Below, piece by piece: positions 10,580 to 20,579 of a stretch of 22,500 bases of DNA. The position numbers and the translations under genes were made by a program. The notes beneath the pieces are model-generated. The model had not been told where the DNA came from, searched no databases, and saw only the letters and a program-made list of their open reading frames with translations. The stretch is from NCBI GenBank assembly GCA_030674155.1, contig CM060318.1, positions 71,958,217 to 71,980,716 of the forward strand. The letters are read 5' to 3'. How positions within the stretch are numbered: position 1 is the first letter of the stretch; each line of letters opens with the position of its first letter. Origin of the DNA: Stramonita haemastoma. Its lineage: Eukaryota; Mollusca; Gastropoda; Neogastropoda; Muricidae.

Positions 10580-10983
10580 ATGATGTTTTATGATACCAGG
10601 TCACTGGCTCTAATCATAGGGGGGAGCAATAAAACAGAAAAATACGAGAAGGGAAAAAAGGTATAATATCAAAACATAGGACCCCCTCCCAAATCAAAAC
10701 ATACATCAAGCATGGTATGATGAATTTTTAGACAATGTGCCAGATATTACAACATATTTAGAGAAAGGGAAAGAGTAGATTGGCAGTGTCCACTCATTAA
10801 TTCTAGGATCACAAAATCATTAAAAAAAAAAAAAAAAAATTCAACCCAAAAATTAAGCAAAAGAATTTTTTAAAAGAGAAAAAAAGATGGAATTTGAGAG
10901 CTGATGAAATCAGGAGAAAGAGAAAGGTACTGGACTTTTATCCTCTATGCAAAAAAAAAGAAAGAAAGACAACAAAGCAAATG

Positions 10984-11003
10984 CCCCCCCCCCCCCCCCC
11001 CCC
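10984..11003 (+). repeat. C homopolymer, 20 bases
   Basis: Uninterrupted run of C followed by TTCTCC. Confidence 0.9.
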
Positions 11004-11177
11004 TTCTCCTCAGTTTTCCTGTTGCATACAATCTTCTAAACTAATTCTTCCTCCTGTTTCTTCCATACTCAGACAGCAACTATGGCTGTCTAGTCATATA
11101 AGCTAAATTGCATCACACTGCGGTTAAGCGCCTCACGAGTCAGGCCCAGCGCATCCGACTTTGGCCTGACCTAGTCT

Positions 11178-11332
11178 TTAACCTCTTTACTGCACTGTTG
11201 ACGAACAGCATTTATCATAGAAACCGTCGCCAGCAATGCTCAGTTGACAATAGCTGTTCGTCATGATTCAACCCTCTCTCTGTTTTGTCCAGCATGTGTC
11301 TGAGCAAAAATAAGTAGCAGCAAAAAGGTTAA
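11178..11332. mobile_element. piggyBac-type MITE candidate with TTAA duplication
   Basis: TTAA at 11178-11181 is followed by CCTCTTTACTGC. The other end is GCAGCAAAAAGG followed by TTAA at 11329-11332. The terminal repeats match at 10 of 12 positions. A second, perfect 11-bp inverted pair (TGACGAACAGC at 11199, GCTGTTCGTCA at 11253) lies inside. The 147-bp element has no coding capacity. TTAA target duplication and CCY...-type ends are the piggyBac signature (family knowledge). Confidence 0.6.
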
Positions 11333-11498
11333 AATGCAAGTAGGATGTTTCTATTTCTTTTTCCTTTTCCAGTGACATGAATGAAAAGAACTAGATATCA
11401 TCCCTATATTTATCGTCGCCACTCATGACAGAATCATAGCAGAGTCATTGTCTGCATGAATGCAAACAACCAATGCCAGAAAGTGTTGGGTTGGTTGA

Positions 11499-11519
11499 GG
11501 GGGGGGGGGGGGGGGGGGG
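11499..11519 (+). repeat. G homopolymer, 21 bases
   Basis: Uninterrupted run of G. G-rich text recurs at 11680-11722. Confidence 0.9.
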
Positions 11520-11849
11520 TTGTTGCAAGTAGCTAGCCTTCAGTCTAGCCCAATCTAAAGAATGAGGGAAGGATTTTTTGTGTAAAATAGAGAACTCAGA
11601 GGGGGTAAAGAAGGTGTTTTATGTTTGTTTGTTTGTGTGTTTGTTTGTTTGTTTGTTTGCAGGTTGTTTTTATCCTGGGGGTGGGGGTGGGGTGGGGCTG
11701 AGGGAGTGAAGGGGGGGGGGGGTAGTGCAGGAAGAGGGGAGGGTGTTTAAAATGAAACAGCAAGGGAAAGTTAGGGATTGAGTTGGCATGTCTTCGAGTA
11801 GTCTATTCACGATCAAAATAATTTCATTTTATGTATCAACAAAGTGCCT

Positions 11850-11869
11850 CTGTGTGTGATGTGTGTGTG

Positions 11870-11901
<32 letters not shown>

Positions 11902-11905
11902 TGTG

Positions 11906-11948
<43 letters not shown>

Positions 11949-11950
11949 CA
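11850..11950 (+). repeat. (TG)n microsatellite with a CG end
   Basis: A long TG tract ends in GCGCGCGC and then CATG-rich text. Confidence 0.9.
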
Positions 11951-12151
11951 TGGTGCGCGGCACATGTGTGTGCATGCATGCATGTATGCATGCATTCTTA
12001 CTTTTCACTTTTCTTTCATGCTTTCTTCCCCCCCCTCCCCCAACCCCTTTTTCTTTCCTTCTCTTCATAACATATCTACCTTCTTTCAAAATCATCTTCT
12101 CCCTTGTTGTAGTATTCTTTTTATTTCTTCTTTAAACCTCTATCCCCCTAG

Positions 12152-12488
12152 ATACACTAACGAAACATTTCAGAGTGCTGGAACCTTACCTGCAGACGAC
12201 GTTTTCAAGAACGTAGTGTTTCCGCGCCTGGAAACGTGTTTGTCCCCTGGTAGCAGTCTAACATGTCTAATGTGTGCGCCTCTTTCCCTCTGTTACTGCC
12301 TTCTCTCCCCTCGGGCTGGCTCCCTGCTGGCTCCGTGCTGGCTCTGTGCTGGCTCCGGCTCCCTGTAGTGCCGTGTGCGGCTCCGGGGCGTGCTGTGCGC
12401 TCGGTGTCTGCCTCCTCCGCCATCCTCACCTTCTCTAACTGGAGCAGCGTCTGTAGCTATTGGTTTTCTCAGGCCAACTGTAGCCAGG
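12152..12488 (+). CDS. Candidate extra exon of unknown domain inside the LRRCT-WSC intron
   Basis: A pyrimidine-rich stretch ending ATCCCCCTAG at 12151 precedes this segment, and CCAGG|GTGAGT closes it. Its CpG and GC content is clearly above the surrounding intron. One frame from 12153 reads YTNETFQSAGTLPADDVF, continuing as KNVVFPRLETCLSPGSS; another reads AILTFSNWSSVCSYWFSQ followed by ANCSQG up to the donor. There are sequons N-E-T, N-W-S and N-C-S and several Cys, as in an ectodomain. It exits in phase 1, which matches the WSC exon at 17865. Against it: the two coding-like parts are in different frames, its entry phase does not match the LRRCT donor, and joining would change the LRRCT terminal Cys to Tyr. 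It also holds a short tandem repeat of about 11 bp (12319-12362). I recognise no domain. It may be a cassette exon, an exon of another transcript, or chance. Confidence 0.4.
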
Positions 12489-12509
12489 GTGAGTGCCCTC
12501 CCTGTTTCT

Positions 12510-12795
12510 CCTCTTTTTTTGTTTTTTTTTATTCTTTTTTTTTGGTTTTCTTTTCTTAACACGCACCACCCTTGTGTTGATTTTCCAATATCAGTTTTTT
12601 TTGTTTTTTTTTTTTGTTTTTTGCTTTTTTTTCTATGCTTTTGTAGTATGTTGTAGAATGACTTGCATACAGAATGATCTTTTTTTTTTTTTTAAAGAAG
12701 GTGAAAGGTAGGTTATTGGCGGTTTTTTTGCTTTTGGTTGGTTTGGTTTTTTGTGTTTGTTTTTGTTGTTGCTTTTTTTTTTTTTAATGGTAGCA
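12510..12795 (+). repeat. T-rich low-complexity stretch
   Basis: Many T runs of 8-16 separated by G or C follow the donor of the candidate exon. No gene is supported here. Confidence 0.7.
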
Positions 12796-13322
12796 ACTGT
12801 TTGATGATGTAGGTGCTTTAAATTTTTTTGATGAATTATAACATTGGCACATTGCAACCCAAACTCAACAGAACTGAAAATAGATTGATCATGTTGCTTT
12901 TTGACATTGAATTTTATTGATTGGCACGCATGTTTTCGTTTCTCACTCTCATTCTTACTTTGCATAGATATTTCATTTAGTCTCAGAGTTACTCAGAAAA
13001 TTGACTAGCGTTGCCAGCTTGCTAGTTAATTTGGGTTCGTTAGTCTGTTAGTTACCTAGCCAGTTTAATTGCCAGTAGTAAGTTAGGTGTCTTTTACGGG
13101 AAATCAACTTTTTCCAGTAGAATGTGGCCAAGAGTTAAGGGTAAAATTAACTTGAATAATTATGAACATTTTGTTTGTTTTGTTTTGCTCAACAAATAGT
13201 AAAGTCTTTAATAAATTTCAAAAAGTGATCAGTTTTGAAGCTCTCATGAGAGTGTTATACCAAAGAACTTGTGAATTGTGAATCATACTCATAGCATTAT
13301 GTTTTTCTCAAACATATAATGC

Positions 13323-13324
13323 AG

Positions 13325-13355
<31 letters not shown>

Positions 13356-13361
13356 TGGGGG

Positions 13362-13393
<32 letters not shown>

Positions 13394-13485
13394 TGTGGCT
13401 GTGTGTGTGGTCATGTGTGTGTGTATGTGTGTGTGTGTTGTGTGGATGGTGTGTGGTGTGTGTGTTGCTCATGTGGTGTATGTGT
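13323..13485 (+). repeat. (TG)n microsatellite
   Basis: Interrupted TG tract in the long intron. Confidence 0.9.
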
Positions 13486-13707
13486 GTCTTTGATACAGGG
13501 AGAACATTGGAAACTGTTATGCCACAACTGAATGTATCTGTAAAACTAGTAATTTCTCTTGCATACTTATCAGATTGTACTCAGTTTGTTTTTGTCCTTT
13601 CAGTATGTTGTTTATATCTGCATCTGTCTTTTGCTTTCTTTTCTAGATTTTGAATGATGCTAGATGCATGTTCTTAAACTGTATAGAATGAAGTGTCTTT
13701 TTTTTAA

Positions 13708-13863
13708 ATCACCATTTATCATCATCGTCATTGTCATCATAGTCAACATCATCATCACCATCATCATTATTATTGTCATCAGCAATCATCATATCATCAT
13801 CGTCATCATCATCACACATCATATCAATATCATTGGTATTGTTATTATCATCGTTGCCATCGT
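13708..13863 (+). repeat. (ATC)n microsatellite, about 155 bp
   Basis: ATC/GTC/ATT units; gives Ile-rich and Asp-rich spurious frames. Confidence 0.85.
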
Positions 13864-14424
13864 TGTTGGAGATGGAAAGTTTCAACTGTAATGTTTCCAC
13901 TTCATATGGACTGAATGATTGTCTGAGCTTTTAGAATTTGACTTGAGATTGAAGCTGTAAAATTTACAGTCAGGATTTGGACAGAGAGAAAATACACATG
14001 AACTTTTACTAAACATCTAATGATTTGCCTTTTTCTTTTCTTTACTATCTTTCAAGTTTAGCAAGAAATTTTTTATCAGATCTTGCCGTTTTCTTTTTGT
14101 AAGCAGGATTTCACAAGAAACTCATGTAAACTAAAAGATTTTGTTTAATTTTGTTGTTTTATCAATTTACGTGTAGACACATTATGTCTTGGGCTTTTTC
14201 TGTTTAATTCTTTTTCCTAAAATCTGATATAAAGGTAGCTGATACACCATCTGTTTGTCTGAGGGAAATAGACATCGTGTTTCAAATGAGCTAAAAATTA
14301 TCATGCTATAAAGGTTTATATTAAGACTATAATAAGTATTTCAGTGCTAACATGCCGATTTTCATTTTTCATTACCCCCCCCCCCCTTTGAAACCTTATC
14401 TTCACCAATCTAAGAGACTTGCAG

Positions 14425-14522
14425 ATATCAAAATATTTCCAAAGTTGGAATGCGGCTACCTTCATGGTGGGCAAAAATGGCCACACCTGCAAAATCTCAC
14501 CATTGGTGAACCTCAGAGTGCG
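14425..14522 (+). repeat. SINE family A 3' tail only
   Basis: Only the tail is present: CCAAAGTTGGAATGCGGCTA, then GGGCAAAAATGGCCACAC and AAAATCTCACCATTGGTGAA. A short C homopolymer lies about 40 bases upstream. Confidence 0.65.
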
Positions 14523-14951
14523 GGAGAATTTGTTGTTTATCCAGAAGTATAGACATACACTTGCATAGAATATGACATCTGATGACATGCATTCTCATGA
14601 TACTTGGCACTCGTGCCTCACATCAATCACAAAATTGCATAGCATGAGGGAGAAATACTACACCAGTATTGGTGTAATTGTAGACTGAGGCGCAGATCGT
14701 TTAACATACTCCCAGCCCAGGGAAGTCTGATGTCTTTGTTTCTAAATAATGCACTTGTCTGGGCCAGGGAAAGGAAGCATTTTGATCAAACTGTTTTCTC
14801 CAATAGCTGTTGTCAAGAGTGTGTTTTGTTTTTTGTGTTGGGAGATGTAGATCCTCTGTGTAATCTTGAGGCTTCATGCTGTTTTGGTGTGTAATCGGGC
14901 GGGTTTTAAACTTTGGTCTAGATGTAGTGTGTGTGGTATCTGATTGTCATG

Positions 14952-14953
<2 letters not shown>

Positions 14954-14990
<37 letters not shown>

Positions 14991-15063
14991 GTGTGTGTGT
15001 GTGTTGTGTGTGTGTGGTGGTGAGTGAGTGAGTGAGTGAGTGAGTGAGTGAGTGAGTGAGTGA
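14954..15063 (+). repeat. (TG)n followed by (GTGA)n
   Basis: The TG tract passes into about 11 GTGA units that touch the SINE at 15066. Confidence 0.9.
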
Positions 15064-15065
15064 TG

Positions 15066-15262
15066 GAGAGAGGAGACTATAAACTGAGGTCCCGTGTGTG
15101 AACACACAAAGAACATATTGTGCATACATAAAAACCTGTTTTGCTTTTTGTAAAAGTAGGCCATTGTATGCCAGCGGGAACAGATGACAAAATTTACAAA
15201 ACTGCTTACACACAGGGGCTGGAAAAGCACATGAGTGCCATTATCCTTAAATTAAAAGACTT
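15066..15262 (+). repeat. SINE family B copy between TG and CA tracts
   Basis: It reads ACTATAAACTGAGGTCCCGT, the GTAGGCCATTGTATGCCAG core, and a tail with AAGCACATGAGTGCCATTAT. (TG)n/(GTGA)n lies upstream and (CA)n starts at 15271 downstream. Confidence 0.75.
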
Positions 15263-15270
15263 AAAATAAA

Positions 15271-15315
15271 ACACCACACACACACACACACACAACACAC
15301 ACACACACACACACA

Positions 15316-15360
<45 letters not shown>

Positions 15361-15361
15361 A
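15271..15361 (+). repeat. (CA)n microsatellite
   Basis: This is the only long CA tract on the sense strand in the window. It follows the SINE at 15066-15262. Confidence 0.9.
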
Positions 15362-15775
15362 CTCACCGCATTCCCTCCCCCCTCCCTCCCTCTTTTACAT
15401 AAACTCGCACATTTTCCAACCCCCACGTCCATTCTCAGACTGTAAAATGTACAAAGGTCAGTGGAAAGTTCTCTTTCACATATCCCCCTCCCCTCTCCCC
15501 CTTCCTTGATCCCCTCTCCCTCAACGTTCCCTCTCCCTGCAGCCCCCTCTCCCCTATCTTCCATGTCCAGTATTCCACCAGCCTCACCTCCCAGGCCTCT
15601 CCCCCTTTTTCTTGTCGTTTCTTTTTGTTATAACCCGATCAATTATAGCTCAGAAAACAGGCTGCCAATATCAGGGTCTTAGGACTCTTGTTTGTCCAGG
15701 ACCAGCAAGGAATTTCTTTTCCTTTTGCTATCTGACCAAGTGGAGTTAGATAAGGTGATTTGGGAGGTAAAGAAA

Positions 15776-15824
15776 GGGAGGGGGGGGGGAGTTTGGGGGG
15801 GGTGGTGGGGGGGGGGGGGGGGCA
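15776..15824 (+). repeat. G-rich tract
   Basis: Runs of 8-15 G are separated by short A/T interruptions. Confidence 0.85.
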
Positions 15825-16074
15825 GCAAGGAGTGGTGGAGGTCTGGATTGAGAGTTGTGGTTCTTTTGTGGTCTTTTTGTTGTGACTTTTTGTCAGGAAG
15901 GATAATTAGTAACTGTCGTATGGAGAAAACTGTTCAACCTGTCCACTCACTTACTCACTCATTTTTCTCTTTAAGTCTAAAGGAGTCGCTGGGGGACATA
16001 GTTGTGGATTTTTATCAGGTGGCATGGTATATATATAGGCAAGTTGAACCTGGTGGGGGCCCATCCTTGAAATG

Positions 16075-16075
<1 letters not shown>

Positions 16076-16143
<68 letters not shown>

Positions 16144-16173
16144 ATATGTATATATATGTATATATATATATAT
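16076..16173 (+). repeat. (AT)n microsatellite
   Basis: About 55 bases of pure TA, then TA with ATG interruptions. Being self-complementary, it could extrude as a cruciform. Confidence 0.9.
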
Positions 16174-16608
16174 TTCTCTCTACTCTCTCTCTTATCCTTC
16201 TTCTATCTTCTGTTTTTATTGTTTTATATATTATTTATATACACAAATATTGTATGCACAGTTATCATCCTAATGGTATTGAACCCAAACAAACACAATA
16301 TGTTTTTCTATATAAACAAATGAAAAGCACCCTTTAAGAGATATACGTAAGATGATAAATATCTGTGTCATTATTTTTTCCTCCAACAAAATGTGACTAA
16401 ACAAAGGGATTGTCTCTTGTATGAGTGTCTCTTTCACTCTTTATTCAGAACAAAATATCGATTTAATGATCACTCACTATCTTACACTAAGAAATGGGTA
16501 TGAAGTAGGTTGTATCCCCTGTATAAAATGGCTGGGACTTTTTGTTTTGTTTTGGTTTCCAGTTTGTTTATTTATGTATTTATTCATTTATGTAGTAATT
16601 ATTTCATT

Positions 16609-17030
16609 TAGGAGGTGGGATAGCCTAGTGGTTAGAGTGTTGGGCTTGTGATCTGACAGCCGGGATTGAGCCACCATGGAGGCACTGTTTCGAGAATATT
16701 ACCCTGGAGTTGACATCAGTACAGACTTCACTCCCCCAGAAGTCCTTCAGATGGTATCATAAACTGAGGCCTTGTGTGCAGATGCATGCAGAAGATCTAG
16801 CGCACACATTAAAACCTATTCCACTTTTCAGAAGAGTAGGCCACTTCATACTGGTAGGAGCGGATGACATTAAAAAAAAATAATGCATGCACATAGGTGT
16901 TGTGTCTTGACACCATTCCCGAAGTCAGATTGCAGCTTCCATAGGAGTGGGTAAAGAAAGGTCACATACACAAAATCTCACCATTGGTGAACCTTGGAGA
17001 TCTAACCCAGGAACAGAGAAAAAAAAAGAA
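16609..17030 (+). repeat. SINE family A, best full-length copy with tRNA-like head
   Basis: The head has an A box (TAGCCTAGTGGTTAGAG) and a B-box-like GGGATTGAGCC about 40 bases later. The body carries GACATCAGTACAGACTTCAC, the core GTAGGCCACTTCATACTGG, and the family A tail ending AAAATCTCACCATTGGTGAA and an A-rich end. Confidence 0.8.
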
Positions 17031-17473
17031 TTCACTTCTCATTGTATGGTTGGTTGATGTTTGCTTCTGTATAGCTGAAATGTGTGAATATTATTAACAA
17101 TTGTGTGCTTTCTACAGGCATTTTTTCACATCATTCAGTTCATGTGTTTGATTTCAGATCCTTATCTACCTGCCAGATATTTACATAAACGCATAATATT
17201 TTTTATGACAAAGATAAATCTTGTTCATCATGATCTCCTTACTTGTATAAGTTGCTTTTATGTTTGCTTATGATCACCTTAAATATTACCATTGATATAT
17301 TGCTTGAAAATATTTTGTATTTGTAAAGAGGAAACCAAAACTATCTCCGTACATATATTTTTTGTTATGTTTATCACTGTTATATAAAAAAGTCATTTAT
17401 CATAATGATTCTTATATAAGTTTGTAGAGTATAGGTATTATTTGCAACAGCAAAAAGAATAGAGTCACTGGTG

Positions 17474-17474
<1 letters not shown>

Positions 17475-17551
<77 letters not shown>

Positions 17552-17582
17552 ATGAATGAATGAATGAATGAATGGATGAATG
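17475..17582 (+). repeat. (TG)n followed by (ATGA)n
   Basis: A pure TG run of about 75 bases is joined to seven ATGA units; it lies about 280 bases before the WSC exon. Confidence 0.9.
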
Positions 17583-17864
17583 TGTATCATAAGCCAATTT
17601 AAAAAAAACACTTTAGCAAAAATAAACAGTTTGTGCCTTTGTGATGATTATTATGTATACATCATTCTGCACTTCCTGTTTCCTACTTATGCTGTTTTTG
17701 TATGCATGCTTTACAATCACATGAGACACATTAACAAAACTTTTGATGAAAAACCCTGTTAAAAAGACTGCTATAAAATTGATTTAAAAGCCATGTCATT
17801 AGACTTATTACTGTGTAGATTATGGGTCATACAAAGACTTCAACTGCTCCACAATATTCCGCAG

Positions 17865-18115
17865 GTCCGTCGAGGCTGGCTCCTGGTGCTAAGCCCAGAC
17901 ACCTGAACATCGCTCTGGTCCAGTATTCAGCCTTCACCACTCAGACCAATGCAGAGGCTTGCCGAGATTACTGCTTCTTGAATTACAGTTTCTATGCCTT
18001 TGAGAACTCCAGCTTCCATTGCCTGTGTGGGGAGGACGTGGGCTCCAATCAGTGCTCTGCTTGCAGCAGCTCCACCCTGTCTTCCAATGATGTCACCTTG
18101 TGCCAGTATATGCGG
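17865..18115 (+). CDS. PKD1: PKD1-like exon: WSC domain
   Basis: The acceptor is CCGCAG at 17859-17864 and the donor is GCGG|GTCAGT. Reading starts two bases in, at codon CCG 17867. These two bases (GT) complete the Cys codon begun by T at 6698, so the exon joins the LRRCT exon in phase. It ends in phase 0. This exon is open throughout without correction. Key segments are EACRDYCFLNYSF, an aromatic/Ser stretch, then HCLCGE and further Cys in QCSACSSS and TLCQYMR. The pattern CxxxC, then CxCG, is the WSC disulphide framework. WSC is a putative carbohydrate-binding module and in polycystin-1 it directly follows the LRRCT, as here. An alternative acceptor at 17816-17818 (GTAG) would extend the exon upstream, but the resulting phase-1 frame meets a stop, so 17865 is preferred. 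Confidence 0.85.
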
Positions 18116-18334
18116 GTCAGTCCTCAACAGTAATTTCCTGTCTTTATCGTGTTTTATGTATATGATATGTAATATTGTTGTCATGAATATTAGGGGGTGG
18201 GGGGGTAAGCTTTATTGAGATCTACTTTAAAGACTTACTTAGCAATATTTCTGTCTTCTTTTTAAGATATTCTGTAAATGCTCCCCACCATGTATAGTAA
18301 TTTTGTTGGGTTAATTGAATGTGTGTTTGACCTG

Positions 18335-18366
<32 letters not shown>

Positions 18367-18754
18367 TTTGTCTGTTTGTGTCTGTGTCTGTGTGTGTCTG
18401 TGTCAAGTCAAGTCAAGTCAAAGTCAAATTTTTTACAGTGTACATTGAGTAAGTAAACAATGCTTTTTTTATCAAGCATCTCAAAGAAGTATGTAGAATG
18501 AAAGAAATTCACAAATGACAACGACATAATACAGTGTGTCTGTGTGTCTGTGTGTGTGTGTGTGTGTGTCTGTGTCTGTGCTGTGTTGTGTGTTGTATAT
18601 GTGTGCATGCATCATGCATACATGTATGCGTGTGTGTGTGCATGATGTACATGCATTATGTGTGTAACATGCTCTGAGTGTGTCTGCACACACAACTGTG
18701 TATGTGTGTGGATCACATACAACACATCTCATTTCCCCTCCTGTCACCCTCCAG
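18116..18754 (+). other. Intron between WSC and PKD exons
   Basis: This 639-bp intron is phase 0 with GTCAGT and CCTCCAG ends. It holds TG and TGTC tracts (18337-18404, 18535-18605) and a short (GTCAA)n run at 18402-18427. Confidence 0.75.
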
Positions 18755-19167
18755 ATATCGGACGTTTCTCACGTGCTGTCCACGTGGCCAGTCACCTTCC
18801 CCTCCCCTGTCCTCACCCACACCCCCGTCACCTTCACCCTGTCGGGAGTCCCCAGTCTGGTCACCTCGACGCTCCTGGACCTTCGGGGACGGTGCCAAGC
18901 AGGACAACGCCACAGGGCCACCATCAAACACACCTACTTCTACACCGGTGTGTTTCGCGCCCGTGTGGAGCTGTGTGGTGCGGTGCGTGTCGCACGTGCA
19001 GGTGCGTGTCAGGGTGGAGACACAGAATGTTCAGGCGACGCTGTTGCATTCTGCCGTCAGCGACGTCACTGGAAAGGTTGACGTGAATGTGTCGGTGTCA
19101 AACGCCTTCTCCTCTACGGTGTCGTGGAAGAGGAGCGGCACCGCTGCTGCTTCCAGTTCCGTTTATG
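18755..19167 (+). CDS. PKD1: PKD1-like exon: first PKD (Ig-like) domain and linker
   Basis: A strong pyrimidine tract and CCTCCAG acceptor precede 18755, entered in phase 0 to match the WSC exon. The donor is TTATG|GTCAGT and the exon leaves in phase 1. The first frame reads HTPVTFTLSGVPSLV and LLD; one base over (from 18882) reads FGDGAKQDNATG, the PKD-domain FGDG motif; from about 18926 the first frame again reads KHTYFYTGVFRARVEL, the conserved HxY...G strand; then the second frame reads SHVQVRVRVETQNV and VNVSVSNAFSSTVSW to the end. So there is an extra base at about 18881, a missing base between 18916 and 18926, and an extra base at about 18970-18985. PKD domains are extracellular beta-sandwiches that bear force in polycystins. 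CpG and GC content are much higher than in the flanking introns. Domain identity is strong; the uninterrupted frame is broken. Confidence 0.8.
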
Positions 19168-19629
19168 GTCAGTGTGGTTCTGTTGTTGTTTGTTTGTGGA
19201 GGTTAGCTTTGTGTGGTGTTTTGTGTGGTGTTGTTGTATTGTTTTTTGTATTTTAGTGTTCCCGTATCTTTTTCTGCCTCGTTGATGTTAATGAGTTCAG
19301 AGACCTTAGCTTTTTCTTTTGTGTTTTGTTGTTTTGTTTTGTATTGTATTGTATTGTAGATGTTGTATTTATGTATTGTAATATAGTATACTTTCAGTCA
19401 CAGCAGATTCCCCAAATGTTATTCAGGTGCTCTCCCTGGGAGAGCACACCACACAAGAGCAGCATACCCCCCACCCTCCTTTAAAAAAAAAATGAAGTTC
19501 TTGCCTGAATAATTATTTTCATTTCCCTTAAGAGGAGTTTTTTACTCACATTTTGCCATGGACAATCTCTTTTGATGCCGTAGGTTTTTTGACTTGCGCT
19601 TAATTTATGTTGTATACAGACCCTCAAAT

Positions 19630-19770
19630 TGATCGCTTGGTGAAAAGACTAACACCCGATGACCACTTCCAAGGTCTAGTGGATGTGGGAAATATTTGGG
19701 GTCAAAGGGGATTGAACTCCTACTTCATGCTTTCTGGGCAAGTAGGTTCACCTTGATGCCACAGGATCCT
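19630..19770 (-). repeat. Possible tRNA-derived repeat fragment
   Basis: The minus strand has GGCATCAAGGTGAACCTACT followed by GAGTTCAATCCCC, resembling a degenerate A box and B box. No second copy is in the window, so this is tentative. Confidence 0.3.
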
Positions 19771-20202
19771 TGGGTGGTCAGTATGTCGGTCTGTGCAAAG
19801 AGTACTGTCAGTGAGCAGTAGGGCAGTGCTTCTTGTCGGCCAGCCATGCAGGCTGGGTAGGAATGAACATGTTGAAAGCTTTGTTTACTCTGTACAGTTT
19901 CTTATGAGCAGAGAAAAAGGTTCTGTGCTTGCATGTATTGTTAGAAAATGTGTCGCTAAGCTGGTTTGAGGGTCAAAAGGAAGGAGAAGCTCGGAAGTGG
20001 AGACTTGAGAGACTTGCACCATACTGCTGCCTTCATCACAAAGACTGAGCTGCCCATCTGATGAATGCACAACACAAAAAAAAATAATAAAGGGAAAAGA
20101 AAGAAAGAATCTTAGATTTAAATTTTTTTCAGTCCTCTTCTGGATCAGGAGAGGAGACTTGTGTGCCCCATCTAAGAATAGAATCTGAACATAAAAACAC
20201 CA

Positions 20203-20423
20203 CCATTTTCAGTGATTGTTAAAGACACTATCAGTAAAATTTGAAAGCCATTATCAGTGAATTTTAAAGCCATTATCTGTGAAATTTAAAACCATTATCA
20301 GTGAATTTTGGAAAGACATTATCAGTAAAATTTCAAACCAATCATCATGTATAGTTGAAGACATTATCCGTGAAATTTAAAGCCTTATCGTGAGTGTTAA
20401 GCCATTTCAGTGAAAGTGAAAGA
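20203..20423 (+). repeat. Minisatellite of about 22 bp, roughly 10 diverged units
   Basis: Units resemble CATTATCAGTGAAATTTAAA plus AGC. Successive units vary by substitutions and 1-3 base indels, and the later ones decay toward AGCCATTTCAGTGAAAG. It lies between the PKD and CTLD exons. Confidence 0.8.
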
Positions 20424-20579
20424 GAAGAATGGCTTGGATAACCAGAATCTGTTATGGCCCATGTGTTAAAACTTAGCCAAAAAAAACACCACCGAAGAAT
20501 TCAAATCCTAGCATGACAGAAGCTTTCTGAAGATAGGCATGTTATGCTATGCTTGCTGTAGTGATGACTTCCTTCTTCT

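Larger units (their letters stand above)
6699..17864 (+). other. 11.2-kb intron between LRRCT and WSC exons
   Basis: The donor GTGAGT at 6699 and acceptor CCGCAG at 17864 are in the same phase and together complete a Cys codon expected in the LRRCT. The intron is AT-rich and packed with SINE copies, a MITE candidate and microsatellites, listed separately. 6780-7260, 8210-9100, 9560-10020, 12800-13310, 13870-14400, 16180-16600 and 17040-17470 hold no feature I can name. Confidence 0.7.

Noticed and set aside
13664..13900. Ile-rich (+) and Asp-rich (-) frames
   Set aside because: They come from the ATC microsatellite.
15316..15564. Gly/Glu-rich minus-strand frame and CT-rich plus frame
   Set aside because: It is low-complexity CT/CA-rich DNA with no domain or splice support.
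17819..17864. Longer WSC exon starting after GTAG at 17818
   Set aside because: In the phase needed to join the LRRCT exon this start reaches a stop codon, while 17865 completes the LRRCT Cys codon and stays open.
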